Made by a program: the position numbers and the translations under genes
Notes under the pieces: model-generated
What the model was told of the DNA's origin: nothing
The model's database searches: none
What the model saw: only the letters and a program-made list of their open reading frames with translations
Source of the DNA: Paucimonas sp.
GTDB taxonomy: Bacteria > Pseudomonadota > Gammaproteobacteria > Pseudomonadales > Pseudomonadaceae
Length of the DNA: 64,000 nt
Direction of reading: 5' to 3'
NCBI GenBank assembly: GCA_031253995.1
Contig: JAIRVG010000003.1
Span: 43,638-107,637, forward strand
Shown: positions 19,214-29,666 of the stretch, one piece after another
Position numbering within the stretch: position 1 is the first letter of the stretch
How the letters are laid out: each line of letters opens with the position of its first letter

Positions 19214-19772
19214 AAAGCCGCCCGATCGGGTAGAACTCTCCCGAGCTCCACACCCCCAGCCACTCCTCGCCATCGATCTCCCGCGAAACCGCCAGGTCCA
19301 CCAGCTGGTAGAACACATTGCGGTGAATCAGCGCCTCAAGGTTGGCGCGCATGTGCACGTAGGGCGACGGCTCCTGGGTCTGCGGATCGATCACGAAACG
19401 CAGCGGATGCTCGGGCCCGGCCTCGACCCGATCCTCGACATTGCTGGTGAACGCCAGCACCTGCCGCTCGCCCTCCCCCTGCACCTCCACGCTCACCGCC
19501 ACGAACGGCGCGTCATCCACCTTGATCCCGACCTTCTCCACCGGCGTGACCAGGAAGTAGTCGTCGCCATCGCGGCGAATGATGGTGGAGAACAGGCGCA
19601 CCATGGGCTTGCGCCCGATCGGCGTACCCAGGTAGTACCAGGTGCCATCACGGGCGATACGCATGTCGATATCGCCACAGAAATCCGGATTCCACAGGTG
19701 AACGGGCGGCAAGCCCTTCTCCGCCTTGGGGATCTGCGCCAGCAGATCGTTGGCCTTGCCCGTATCAACCAT
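19212..19772 (-). CDS. DUF1285 family protein
   Basis: A 186-residue cytoplasmic protein that I place in the DUF1285 family, common in Pseudomonas and other proteobacteria. It has no signal peptide or membrane segment. Recognisable stretches are PPVHLWNPDFCGDIDMRI and DGTWYYLGTPIGRKPMVRLF. The biochemical role is not established. It lies 12 bases downstream of the DUF4823 lipoprotein gene, so the two are probably cotranscribed. Confidence 0.8.
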   Translation of the reverse strand: MVDTGKANDLLAQIPKAEKGLPPVHLWNPDFCGDIDMRIARDGTWYYLGTPIGRKPMVRLFSTIIRRDGDDYFLVTPVEKVGIKVDDAPFVAVSVEVQGEGERQVLAFTSNVEDRVEAGPEHPLRFVIDPQTQEPSPYVHMRANLEALIHRNVFYQLVDLAVSREIDGEEWLGVWSSGEFYPIGRL

Positions 19773-19784
19773 TGCCTTGCGCCC

Positions 19785-20387
19785 TCACCGACTCATGCCC
19801 AGAAGCGTACGAGCGTAGTCCTCAAGGGGCGGACCGAGCAAATCTTCCGGCCTGTTGTCATGGAACGTCAGCAATCCGCCGCGGCTGCGAATGCGCGCGG
19901 TGTCTATCAGGTAGCGGGTATTGGTCTCGATGAGCATCATCTGCACGACGCCGGTATCCACGCCAAGACGGTCCACCGCCTGCTCGTCATACCATTCGTC
20001 GCCATTGCCGATGCGGTTGTCCGCCTTGGCGAAGCGGGTGTACAGCAGGTAGTGCGCCCCGAAGGAACGCGCCTGGGCCAGGGCTTCCTCCAGGCCGATC
20101 GGTGCTTCGGCACGGCGTACCAGCGGGAAGTATTCGACGAAACCCTTGAACGCCTCCTCCGCCACCACGTTGGGCCGCGGATAGGCTCGGCCGGGCGGCG
20201 CGAAGGCGCCCTGGGCAATGAAAATGAACGAGTCGGGTTGCAGGCGCAGCGACATCGAGCGCTGGGTGTCGCTGTGGTCGAGCAGGCCGGCGTCGCTCAT
20301 GTGATAGCGGGCACCTTCGCCCATGTCGCTGACATTCATGCAGCCACCCAGCGCAATGAACGCCAGCAGCAGAACCAGGCTACGCAT
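19785..20387 (-). CDS. DUF4823 family lipoprotein
   Basis: A 200-residue predicted lipoprotein. Residues 1-15 form a signal peptide ending in a lipobox (ALGGC), with Cys16 as the lipidated residue. The Asn following suggests no inner-membrane retention by the Asp+2 rule. The mature part has the DUF4823 pattern, including ARSFGAHYLLYTRFAKAD and TNTRYLIDTARIRSRGG, as in proteins annotated as stress- or surface-associated lipoproteins of unknown function. It is upstream of and close to the DUF1285 gene. Confidence 0.82.
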   Translation of the reverse strand: MRSLVLLLAFIALGGCMNVSDMGEGARYHMSDAGLLDHSDTQRSMSLRLQPDSFIFIAQGAFAPPGRAYPRPNVVAEEAFKGFVEYFPLVRRAEAPIGLEEALAQARSFGAHYLLYTRFAKADNRIGNGDEWYDEQAVDRLGVDTGVVQMMLIETNTRYLIDTARIRSRGGLLTFHDNRPEDLLGPPLEDYARTLLGMSR

Positions 20388-20460
20388 CTTTCCTCCAGAG
20401 GCCGGCGACGGAAAACCGGCGAACAGCCCCGAGATGCAGGTTCTGCGCCAGCTTGGCGGG

Positions 20461-21429
20461 TCAGCCGCCGATGATCTTCATCACCGTGGCGCCGCCAGAG
20501 AAGGCCACGCTCTGCTTGTCGCCGAGGGCCTTGACCAGCAAGCCCTGGAGCGCCGGCAGCGCCTGGTGGCGCGGGCGGTCGAGCAGGTCGCCGATATAGT
20601 GGCGGTTGCTCGACGACAGGCAGCCATGCAGCCAGCCGGTGGACGACAGGCGCAGGCGCGAGCAGGTCCGGCAGAACGGCACGCTTTCGTTGGCGATCAC
20701 GCCGAAGCAGCCCTGCCCCGGAATCCGATAGCGCAGCGCGGTGGCATCCACCGGTGCATCGGTCTGGGCGTATTCGTAGCGCTCGCCGATCACCTGCAGC
20801 AGCTGCTCGAGACCGACGAACTGCTGGAGGAACTGGTTGTTGTCCTTCGCCAGGTGGCCCATGCGCATCAGCTCGATGAAACGCAGCTCGTAGCCATGCT
20901 CCAGGCAATAGTCCAGCAGCGGCAGGACCTGATCGAGGTTCTGCCCGCGCAACGGCACCATGTTGACCTTGATCTTCATCCCCGCCGCCGCGGCCCGCGC
21001 CATGCCATCCAGCACGGTGGCCAGGTCGCCGCCGCGGGCAATGCTGCGGAAGGCCTGGGGATCGAGGGTATCGAGGGAAACGTTGAGACGGCGGATACCG
21101 ACATCCACCAGCAGCGGCAACTTGCGTGCGAGCAACTGGCCATTGGTGGTCAGGCTGATGTCATCGAGGCCAAGCCCGGCGACCGTAGTGAGGAAGGTTT
21201 CCAGCTTGGGACTGACCAGCGGTTCGCCACCGGTGACCCGCAGGCGCTCGATGCCGGCGGCCTCGATCAGGTAGGCCACGCCGCGGGCCAAGGCCTCGGC
21301 AGACAGTTCGTCCTGGGCCGCGACCAGCCGCTTGCCATCGGGCACGCAGTAGGTGCACGCATAGTTGCAGGCGGCGGTAAGGCTGACACGCAGATTGCGA
21401 AAACGCCTGCCTTGACGATCGACGATCAT
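20461..21429 (-). CDS. moaA: GTP 3',8-cyclase MoaA
   Basis: A radical-SAM enzyme that starts molybdenum-cofactor synthesis by converting GTP to 3',8-cyclo-GTP, with MoaC acting next. The 322-residue protein has the N-terminal cluster motif CNYACTYC (CX3CX2C) near residue 19. The second, C-terminal cluster binds GTP and reads CRTCSRLRLSS followed by a further Cys. The ATG at 21,429 has GGAG at the right distance; an in-frame ATG 15 bases upstream lacks a ribosome site. The enzyme ends in GG, as MoaA does. No other moa genes are adjacent. Confidence 0.93.
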   Translation of the reverse strand: MIVDRQGRRFRNLRVSLTAACNYACTYCVPDGKRLVAAQDELSAEALARGVAYLIEAAGIERLRVTGGEPLVSPKLETFLTTVAGLGLDDISLTTNGQLLARKLPLLVDVGIRRLNVSLDTLDPQAFRSIARGGDLATVLDGMARAAAAGMKIKVNMVPLRGQNLDQVLPLLDYCLEHGYELRFIELMRMGHLAKDNNQFLQQFVGLEQLLQVIGERYEYAQTDAPVDATALRYRIPGQGCFGVIANESVPFCRTCSRLRLSSTGWLHGCLSSSNRHYIGDLLDRPRHQALPALQGLLVKALGDKQSVAFSGGATVMKIIGG

Positions 21430-21461
21430 GGAGAACTCCGGCATGGATGAATCGGGCTGGC

Positions 21462-21487
21462 AAAACCTGACTCAAAAATCAGGTTTT
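21462..21487. terminator. Terminator between the TetR gene and moaA
   Basis: A 9-bp stem AAAACCTGA/TCAGGTTTT with an 8-base loop and A/T tracts on both sides lies 33 bases upstream of moaA. It should separate moaA from the TetR transcript. Confidence 0.75.
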
Positions 21488-21556
21488 TGCAAGCCTCATC
21501 ACCAAAGTATATTCCTGCCCTGTCGCGCCCAGTAGCGTCCGTGTCGCCAGCGGATA

Positions 21557-22195
21557 TCAGCTGGCGGATGGCTCCGGGTCGCGCTTGCGCTTGTTGCCCA
21601 TGCGCACGCCGATGTCCATCAGGAACTGGAAGAAGCCTTCCTGGTCTTCCAGGACATTGCTCCAGAACGGCGAGTGGTACAGCGCCACGGCGCCATGCAC
21701 CAGCGCCCAGGCGGCACAGTAGTGGAAGTACGGCGGCACGTCCTCCAGCTTGCCTTCGCTGATGCGGCCCTTGATCAGCAGCGTCAGGCGATCGAAGTTC
21801 GAGGCGCGGATCTTGTGCAACTCCTCGACCATGTCCGGCACCTGGTGGCCCTTGACCACTTTTTCTTCCAGGCGGTCGAACAGTCGATAGCGCTGCGGGT
21901 CGCGCATGCGGAATTCGAAATAGGCGCGCGACAGGGCTTCCTTGTCACGGTCGACATCGGCGGAGTGCAGCAGTTGGTTCAAATCCCGCTCGTAGTCGAG
22001 CATCAGGCGCAGGTAGATCTCCGCCTTGGACTTGAAATGCTTGTAGATCGTGCCTTTGCCGATACCCACAGCATCAGCGATCATCTCGACGGTGACGCTG
22101 TCTTCACCCTGTTCGAGAAACAGCTTGAGTGCGGTATCGAGAATCTCTTGCTCACGGCGACGAAATTCACGGACCTTGCGAGGTTCTTTCTGCAT
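21557..22195 (-). CDS. TetR family transcriptional regulator
   Basis: A 212-residue TetR-type repressor. The DNA-binding domain is residues 8-60 (RREQEILDTALKLFLEQG, then IADAVGIGKGTIYKHFKSK). The C-terminal ligand domain carries many aromatic residues. The frame is open upstream to 22,261, but the ATG at 22,195 (MQKEPRKVREF) gives the normal TetR N-terminus. In Pseudomonas a regulator of this kind conservedly precedes rgsA and tatD. The target genes are unknown. Confidence 0.88.
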   Translation of the reverse strand: MQKEPRKVREFRRREQEILDTALKLFLEQGEDSVTVEMIADAVGIGKGTIYKHFKSKAEIYLRLMLDYERDLNQLLHSADVDRDKEALSRAYFEFRMRDPQRYRLFDRLEEKVVKGHQVPDMVEELHKIRASNFDRLTLLIKGRISEGKLEDVPPYFHYCAAWALVHGAVALYHSPFWSNVLEDQEGFFQFLMDIGVRMGNKRKRDPEPSAS

Positions 22196-22537
22196 AAGAA
22201 GGACTGGATCAAAATCGAAGCCAAGTATTATGCCTAACTTGCGGCAAAATGCACGGATCATCCAACCATGTCGAGACTTCCTGACGCTTTCGCGCTGTCG
22301 CCTCGCTCGCCCTCACTACCCCGCCGACAAGCCGAGGCGCGGCTGATTTTCATTCCAGGATGCCTCGACGCGGGCTTTTCCCCGCACATCGACACCGAAC
22401 GCCGCTTGATCGCCGACACAATTCCTACCGTCACGGAAATTGCAGAGCGATGAGTGCTCAGCAGCCGCAGGCGTATTCCAAATCTGTTTAAAAAACGAGC
22501 AGAGTGCGCTGGAAGCTCATCAATCCTGATTAATACT
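22196..22537. other. Intergenic region upstream of rgsA, no supported gene
   Basis: About 340 bases between the TetR start and the sRNA. A 61-codon frame at 22,268-22,453 has no ribosome site or family resemblance, and the frame on the other strand is equally unconvincing. The promoter for the TetR gene and that of rgsA should lie here. AATACT at 22,532-22,537 could be an rgsA -10. Confidence 0.5.
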
Positions 22538-22663
22538 TGAACTGTTGGCGGGGCATATCCCCCCAAGTGTCACGCCAATAAAGGTGATCAAGGAGTGTTC
22601 GCCTTTGTTTTACTCCTAATGGTCTTAACCCGGATTCCCCCCCCAGAACCCGGGTTTTTTTTG
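22538..22663 (+). ncRNA. rgsA: RgsA small RNA
   Basis: A roughly 125-nt stable RNA locus between TetR and tatD, the conserved rgsA position in Pseudomonas. A 5' hairpin is visible (ACTTG with CAAGT, enclosing GGCGGGG/TCCCCCC). The linker CACGCCAATAAAGGTGATCA follows, then a strong terminator, AACCCGG/CCGGGTT (22,627-22,633 with 22,650-22,656) followed by eight T. RgsA is known as an RpoS-dependent Hfq-binding sRNA in Pseudomonas stress response. Exact ends are estimated. Confidence 0.82.
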
Positions 22664-22677
22664 CCCGCAGTCCGGCC

Positions 22678-23466
22678 TCAGGCCTGGCGCACCCCCGCCA
22701 GCGGGAACAGGCGGCGGAAGTTCTCGGTGGTGCGCTCGGCCAGCTGTTCGTAGCGCTCGCCCCGCACCAGGGCGATGAATTCGGCAACGTCCCGCACGTA
22801 TTCCGGCAGGTTCGGCTTGCCCCGATGGGGAATCGGCGCGAGGTACGGCGAGTCGGTCTCCACCAGCAGGCGATCGGCCGGCACCTGGCGCGCCACATCG
22901 CGCAGGGCGTCTGCATTGCGGAAGGTGACGATGCCCGAGAGCGAGATGTAGTAGCCAAGATCCAGGGCAGCCTTGGCCATGTCCCAGTCCTCGGTGAAGC
23001 AGTGCAGCACGCCCGCTTGCGGCAAGGCCGCGTCACGCAGCAGCGCCAGGGTGTCGGCCCGGGCCGCGCGGGTGTGGATAACCACCGGCTTGCCGGTGAT
23101 TCGCGCGGCCTCCAGGTGCAGGCGGAACGAGGCCTGCTGCAGCTCGGCGGCTTCCGGCTCGTAGTGGTAATCCAGGCCGGTCTCGCCGATGGCCACCACC
23201 TTGGGGTGGTTCAGCTCCTGCAGCAGCCAGTCCATTGCCGGCTCGGCACCCGGGGCGAGGTCCAGGGGGTGGACACCCACCGAGCAATCCACATCCGCAT
23301 AGCGTTCGGCCAGCGCCTTGACCTGCGCAGCGTTGTCGGCGCTGACGCCGATGCACAGGAAGTGCCCCACCCCGCGCGCCCGCGCCGCATCCAGGGCGGC
23401 ATCGAGGGAACCGCCGTGGGCGGCGAGGTCAAGACGGTCGAGGTGGCAATGGGAATCTACGAGCAT
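22678..23466 (-). CDS. tatD: TatD family metal-dependent hydrolase (DNase)
   Basis: A 262-residue TIM-barrel metallo-hydrolase of the TatD family, acting as a DNase in the E. coli relatives. The metal ligands are all visible: HCH in DSHCHLDRL, Glu in IGETGLDYHY, His in VVIHTRAA and LHCFTED, and Asp in ETDSPYLAP. It is the last gene of the tmk-holB cluster. Only 41 bases separate it from holB, where most Pseudomonas carry pilZ. No clear Shine-Dalgarno is seen before the ATG, which would fit a deletion having removed the original upstream sequence. Confidence 0.93.
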   Translation of the reverse strand: MLVDSHCHLDRLDLAAHGGSLDAALDAARARGVGHFLCIGVSADNAAQVKALAERYADVDCSVGVHPLDLAPGAEPAMDWLLQELNHPKVVAIGETGLDYHYEPEAAELQQASFRLHLEAARITGKPVVIHTRAARADTLALLRDAALPQAGVLHCFTEDWDMAKAALDLGYYISLSGIVTFRNADALRDVARQVPADRLLVETDSPYLAPIPHRGKPNLPEYVRDVAEFIALVRGERYEQLAERTTENFRRLFPLAGVRQA

Positions 23467-23507
23467 GGCGAAATGGAATCTATTCAGGGAAATGGATGGC
23501 CGGCGCC

Positions 23508-25119
<1,612 letters not shown>

Positions 25120-25138
25120 TCAGCATCCTCGAAAAAAT

Positions 25139-26320
25139 TCATTGCGGGGTGGACTCGCCACCGGCCGACGCGTCAGGCGCATCCACCGGGGCTTGATCCG
25201 TCTCGGTGGCCGGCGGCGTGACCGGCGCCTCCTGCTGCACGGGCACATCCGGCAGCGTCGACGCGGCGCCATTGGCCGGCGCCGGGCTGGACCGGTAGTC
25301 CGCGCGGCGTTTCAACTGGTATTCGCGGACCGCCGAATTGTGTGCGTCGAGATCGTCGGAGAACACGTGGCTGCCATCGCCGCGGGCGACGAAATACAGG
25401 CTGCTGCCAGGGGCCGGGTTGAGCGCAGCATGGATCGCCTCGCGACCGACCATGGCGATCGGCGTCGGCGGCAAGCCGGAGATCACGTAGGTGTTGTAAG
25501 GCGTGGACTCGCGCAGGTCGGCACGGGTGATCTTGCCGTTGTAGCGCTCGCCCATGCCGTAGATGACCGTCGGGTCGGTCTGCAGCATCATGCCGATCTG
25601 CATCCGCCGGACGAAGACCCCGGCAATCTGCCCGCGCTCCTGCGGCACGCCGGTTTCCTTCTCCACCAGGGACGCCATGATCAGCGCCTGGTACGGATCA
25701 CGATAGGGCAGCTCGGCGGGACGCTCGGCCCATTCCTTGGCCAGCACTTCTTCGAGGCGGGCGTAGGCCTGCTGCAGCAGCTCGACATCGGTCATGCCGC
25801 GAACGAACTTGTAGGTATCGGGGAAGAAACGCCCCTCGGGGAATACCGTGGGGTGCCCGAGCTTGTCCATGACCTCGGCGTCGCTGAGGCCGGCGAGGGT
25901 CTGCTTGACCTTTTCATGCTTCGCCAGGGCGGCGCGCACCTGGCGGAAGGTCCAGCCTTCGACCAGGGTCAGGTTGTACTGCACCACGTTGCCGCGCTGC
26001 CAATCGTCGAACAGGTCGCGCACGGTCATGCCCGGGGTCATGCGGTATTCACCGGTATGCAGGGCGACGCCGGCCATGTTGAAGCGCCAGTAGATGCGCA
26101 GCCAGAACGCGTCCTCGATCAGGCCGTCGTTTTCCATGCGGTAGAACATGCGGTTGGGGTTGGTGCCGGTCGGGACATCCAGCAGCTCTTCGCCGGACAG
26201 GTGCAGCGACTGCCCCACCGACGTGCTGACTTTCCACGCGGAATACCCAAGCACCAGGCCGGCCAGGATCAGGCCGATCTCCAGCAACAGCAGCAATTTA
26301 CGTCTCACGAAATCAGGCAT
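25139..26320 (-). CDS. mltG: Endolytic murein transglycosylase MltG (YceG)
   Basis: An inner-membrane enzyme that cuts nascent glycan strands and probably sets their final length. The 393-residue protein has one N-terminal membrane helix (residues about 9-30, LLLLLEIGLILAGLVLGYSAW). The YceG domain carries the catalytic glutamate in ASLVEKETGVPQERGQIAG. A Pro/Ala-rich C-terminal tail of about 50 residues (PAPANGAASTLPD and onward) extends beyond the family core. The ATG at 26,320 overlaps the pabC stop by 8 bases and was chosen over an upstream TTG. Confidence 0.93.
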   Translation of the reverse strand: MPDFVRRKLLLLLEIGLILAGLVLGYSAWKVSTSVGQSLHLSGEELLDVPTGTNPNRMFYRMENDGLIEDAFWLRIYWRFNMAGVALHTGEYRMTPGMTVRDLFDDWQRGNVVQYNLTLVEGWTFRQVRAALAKHEKVKQTLAGLSDAEVMDKLGHPTVFPEGRFFPDTYKFVRGMTDVELLQQAYARLEEVLAKEWAERPAELPYRDPYQALIMASLVEKETGVPQERGQIAGVFVRRMQIGMMLQTDPTVIYGMGERYNGKITRADLRESTPYNTYVISGLPPTPIAMVGREAIHAALNPAPGSSLYFVARGDGSHVFSDDLDAHNSAVREYQLKRRADYRSSPAPANGAASTLPDVPVQQEAPVTPPATETDQAPVDAPDASAGGESTPQ

Positions 26321-27128
26321 CCAGTAGCGTACGGGCAATGGCCTGCAGTTTACGGGTGAGAGGCCCCGGCGACCAGTTCAGCGATACAAATGAGCGTACC
26401 GGCCAGACACCGTAGACACTGTTGCAGAGAAACAATTCATCAGCCTGCTGGAGCTCGTCCAGGGACAGGTCGCGAACACTGGTCGGGATCCCCTCGCGGG
26501 CCGCGGCATCCAGCAACGCCGCGCGCATGACGCCGGCCACGCCGCAGCGGCCGAGATCGGCGGTGAGCAACTGGCCATCGCGGACCAGGAACAGGTTGCT
26601 GTACACCCCTTCGATGACCCGACCGGACATATCCAGCATCAATCCTTCGGCGTACTCGCTGCCCTGCCATTCGGCGCGGGCCAGGACCTGCTCCAGGCGA
26701 TTGAGGTGCTTGAGTCCTGCCAGCAGGGGTTGCTCGGCCAGGCGGGTGCGGCACGGGAACAGGCGAACGCCCTGTTCGGCATGCTCGGCGGGATAGACGG
26801 GGGCGGGATTGCCCTGGAGGATGCGCCGGGGCGTCGCCTCGGCGGCGGCGGCATAGCCGCGCTGGCTGTCGCCGCGGGTGAGGATCAGCTTGAGCACGCC
26901 GTCGCCGAGCAAGGCGGCATAGCGGCAGGTCTCTTCGCGGATCAACGGAAGATCGGCCTCGATCGCCAGGCGCCGGCACCCCAGGGCCAGGCGATCGAGG
27001 TGATAGTCAAGCAGGGACGGCGTCCCCGCGTTGACGGCGATGGTCTCGAACAGACCATCGCCATATGCCAGGCCGCGGCTTTGCAGCGCCAGGGTATCGG
27101 CGCCGTGCCCATCGACCCAGGCCTGCAT
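26313..27128 (-). CDS. pabC: Aminodeoxychorismate lyase PabC
   Basis: A PLP fold-type IV lyase that releases pyruvate from 4-amino-4-deoxychorismate to give p-aminobenzoate for folate. The 271-residue protein shows LAYGDGLFETI near the N-terminus. The PLP lysine lies in AGLKHLNRLEQVLAR, and the cofactor phosphate region GVYSNLFLVRDGQL is present. The start ATG shares one base with the fabF stop (TGATG), which fixes it over the much longer upstream frame. Its end overlaps mltG. Confidence 0.93.
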   Translation of the reverse strand: MQAWVDGHGADTLALQSRGLAYGDGLFETIAVNAGTPSLLDYHLDRLALGCRRLAIEADLPLIREETCRYAALLGDGVLKLILTRGDSQRGYAAAAEATPRRILQGNPAPVYPAEHAEQGVRLFPCRTRLAEQPLLAGLKHLNRLEQVLARAEWQGSEYAEGLMLDMSGRVIEGVYSNLFLVRDGQLLTADLGRCGVAGVMRAALLDAAAREGIPTSVRDLSLDELQQADELFLCNSVYGVWPVRSFVSLNWSPGPLTRKLQAIARTLLDA

Positions 27129-28372
27129 CAACCCACGAACCGGCGGAACACCAGCGAGCCGTTGGTACCGCCAAATCCGAACGAGTTGGACAGCACCACG
27201 TCGATCGGCATGTTGCGCGCTTCGTGAGCCACGAAGTCGAGGTCGCAACCGACGTCCGGTTCGTCGAGGTTGATGGTGGGCGGCGCCACCTGGCTGTTGA
27301 TCGCCAGGACGCTGAAGATCGCCTCCACCGCGCCCGCCGCACCCAGCAGGTGACCGGTCATGGACTTGGTGGAACTGACCGCCAGCTTGTAGGCATGTTC
27401 GCCGAACACCGACTTGACCGCAGCGACTTCGGCGAGGTCGCCCGCCGGGGTCGAGGTGCCATGGGCGTTGATGTAGTTGACCTGGCTCGGATCGATCTGC
27501 GCATCGCGCAGGGCATTGCTCATGCAACGCGCGGCACCGGCGCCGTCATCGGGTGGCGAGGTCATGTGGAAGGCGTCACCGCTCATGCCGAAACCAACCA
27601 GCTCGGCATGGATGGTTGCGCCACGTGCCTTGGCATGCTCCAGCTCTTCCAGAACCAGGGCGCCGGAGCCATTGGACAGGACGAAGCCGTCGCGACCCTT
27701 GTCCCATGGACGGCTGGCGCGGGTCGGATCGTCATTGCGGGTCGACAGCGCGCGGGAGGCGCCGAAACCGCCCATGCCCAGGCCGCAGGCGGCCATCTCG
27801 GCACCACCGGCGATCATCACGTCGGCTTCGCCGTAGGCGATGTTGCGTGCAGCCATGCCGATACAGTGGGTACCGGTGGTGCAGGCGGTGGCGATGGCAT
27901 AGTTGGGACCCTGCACACCCAGGTGGATGGACAGGAAACCGGAAATCATGTTGATGATCGAACCCGGCACGAAGAACGGCGAAATACGCCGCGGGCCTTG
28001 TTCATGCAAGGTGCGACTGGTGTCTTCGATGTTGGTCAGCCCGCCGATACCCGAGCCCATGGCCACGCCGATACGCTCGCGGTTGGCATCGGTGACTTCC
28101 AGGCCGGCGTTGCGTACTGCCTGGAAACCGGCCGCCAGGCCGTACTGGATGAACAGATCGAGCTTGCGGGCTTCCTTGAGCGACAGGTACTGCTCGACGT
28201 CAAAGCCCTTTACCGAGCCGCCAAAACGGGTGGAGTAGGCAGAAAGGTCCGTATGTTCGATCAGACCGATGCCACTGCGGCCAGCCAGAATGCCCTGCCA
28301 ACTGCTCGGTACATCGGTACCCAGTGGCGACAGCATACCCATACCGGTGACCACGACGCGTCTACGCGACAC
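27128..28372 (-). CDS. fabF: Beta-ketoacyl-ACP synthase II FabF
   Basis: Elongates fatty acyl-ACP by condensation with malonyl-ACP. The 414-residue thiolase-fold enzyme has the nucleophilic Cys in [15 protein letters not shown]. The two active-site histidines lie in [13 protein letters not shown] and [14 protein letters not shown]. The start is [18 protein letters not shown]. It follows acpP, with a strong hairpin in the 106-base gap, and is coupled to pabC by TGATG. Confidence 0.97.
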   Translation of the reverse strand: MSRRRVVVTGMGMLSPLGTDVPSSWQGILAGRSGIGLIEHTDLSAYSTRFGGSVKGFDVEQYLSLKEARKLDLFIQYGLAAGFQAVRNAGLEVTDANRERIGVAMGSGIGGLTNIEDTSRTLHEQGPRRISPFFVPGSIINMISGFLSIHLGVQGPNYAIATACTTGTHCIGMAARNIAYGEADVMIAGGAEMAACGLGMGGFGASRALSTRNDDPTRASRPWDKGRDGFVLSNGSGALVLEELEHAKARGATIHAELVGFGMSGDAFHMTSPPDDGAGAARCMSNALRDAQIDPSQVNYINAHGTSTPAGDLAEVAAVKSVFGEHAYKLAVSSTKSMTGHLLGAAGAVEAIFSVLAINSQVAPPTINLDEPDVGCDLDFVAHEARNMPIDVVLSNSFGFGGTNGSLVFRRFVG

Positions 28373-28412
28373 AGCGCTCTCCTTTTTCTATATGTCTACA
28401 TCTTCTGGCAAA

Positions 28413-28450
28413 GAAAAAACCGCACGCCAGCAAAGGCAGTGCGGTTTTTC
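28413..28450 (-). terminator. Terminator/attenuator between acpP and fabF
   Basis: A 12-bp stem (GAAAAAACCGCAC region with GTGCGGTTTTTC) and T-tract lie directly downstream of acpP on the minus strand. It probably stops most acpP transcripts and gives the high ACP to FabF ratio. Confidence 0.85.
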
Positions 28451-28478
28451 CCTGACAAGAAGCGACGACTATGAAGTC

Positions 28479-28715
28479 TTACGCCTGGTTGGCGTTGACG
28501 TAGTCGATAGCAGCTTGAACAGTAGTGATCTTCTCGGCTTCTTCGTCAGGAATCTCGGTTTCGAATTCCTCTTCCAGAGCCATCACCAGCTCAACGGTGT
28601 CAAGGGAATCGGCACCCAGATCTTCAACGAAGGAAGACTCTGGCTTCACGTCTTCTTCCTTGACGCCCAGTTGCTCGGCAACGATTTTCTTGACGCGTTC
28701 TTCGATGGTGCTCAT
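28479..28715 (-). CDS. acpP: Acyl carrier protein
   Basis: A 78-residue acidic carrier protein of fatty-acid synthesis. The phosphopantetheine serine is in [19 protein letters not shown]. It starts [20 protein letters not shown]. It is flanked by non-coding gaps on both sides (196 bases before, 106 after, with a terminator), so it is likely to be also transcribed on its own at high level. Confidence 0.98.
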   Translation of the reverse strand: MSTIEERVKKIVAEQLGVKEEDVKPESSFVEDLGADSLDTVELVMALEEEFETEIPDEEAEKITTVQAAIDYVNANQA

Positions 28716-28911
28716 ACCTTGTTTTCACTCCTAATGGACATATGTCAGGCAGCTGGCCGGTGTGTAAGTTTATAGAAAGGCGTCTGCTTTTCAAGCTCAA
28801 CGCGCCCCTCACTCATCACACCCGCCGACTCCCCTGGAATTTGATTGCAGCTTTATAACGGATTTTAGTCAGCTCGTATGACATTTTTTTAAAACAATCC
28901 GTCACATTTGA

Positions 28912-29652
28912 CTACATGTACATCCCGCCGTTGACCGGAATGGTTGCGCCGGTCACGTAAGCCGCACCGTCGGACGCCAGGAATGCGACCACTTTCGCGA
29001 TCTCATCGGCCTGACCCAGACGACCCAGCGGAATTTGCGTCTGCAGCGCTTCGCGCTGCGCTTCAGGCAGCTCGCGGGTCATATCGGTGTCGATAAAGCC
29101 CGGAGTGACCGAGTTGACGGTAATGGAGCGGGAACCCACTTCGCGGGCCAGCGCACGGCTGAAACCTTCCAGGCCGGCCTTGGCGGCGGCGTAGTTGGCC
29201 TGGCCGGCGTTGCCCATGGCCCCGACCACCGAACCGATGCTGATGATACGGCCCCAGCGTGCCTTGGTCATGCCGCGCAGCACGCCCTTGGACAGACGGT
29301 AGAGGCTGTTCAGGTTGGTGTCGATGACATCGAACCACTCGTCATCTTTCATGCGCATCATCAGGTTGTCGCGGGTGATACCGGCGTTGTTGACCAGGAT
29401 CGCCGGGGCACCGAACTGCTCGGTGATGCTCGCCAGGACCGCACTGACCGACTCGTCGCTGGTGACGTTCAGTTCCAGGCCGGTACCGGTGATGCCGTGC
29501 TCCTTGAGAGTGGCCGCGATACGCTCGGCGCCGGAAGCGGACGTGGCGGTACCGATCACGGTAGCGCCCAGACGACCCAGTTCCAGGGCAATGGCCTGGC
29601 CGATGCCACGGCTGGCGCCGGTGACCAGTGCAACTTTACCTTGCAGACTCAT
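28912..29652 (-). CDS. fabG: 3-oxoacyl-ACP reductase FabG
   Basis: An NADPH-dependent short-chain dehydrogenase that reduces 3-oxoacyl-ACP in each round of fatty-acid elongation. The 246-residue protein shows the cofactor motif TGASRGIGQAIA, the NNAG motif, and the catalytic Ser/Tyr/Lys region with NYAAAKAGLEGFSRALARE. It ends GGMYM. The start MSLQGKVALVTGASRG was chosen over a longer frame. It lies 14 bases after fabD. Confidence 0.97.
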   Translation of the reverse strand: MSLQGKVALVTGASRGIGQAIALELGRLGATVIGTATSASGAERIAATLKEHGITGTGLELNVTSDESVSAVLASITEQFGAPAILVNNAGITRDNLMMRMKDDEWFDVIDTNLNSLYRLSKGVLRGMTKARWGRIISIGSVVGAMGNAGQANYAAAKAGLEGFSRALAREVGSRSITVNSVTPGFIDTDMTRELPEAQREALQTQIPLGRLGQADEIAKVVAFLASDGAAYVTGATIPVNGGMYM

Positions 29653-29666
29653 GCAAGCTCTCCTAA

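Noticed and set aside
22268..22453. A 61-codon frame upstream of rgsA
   Set aside because: No ribosome site, no recognised family, and an equally long frame lies on the other strand.
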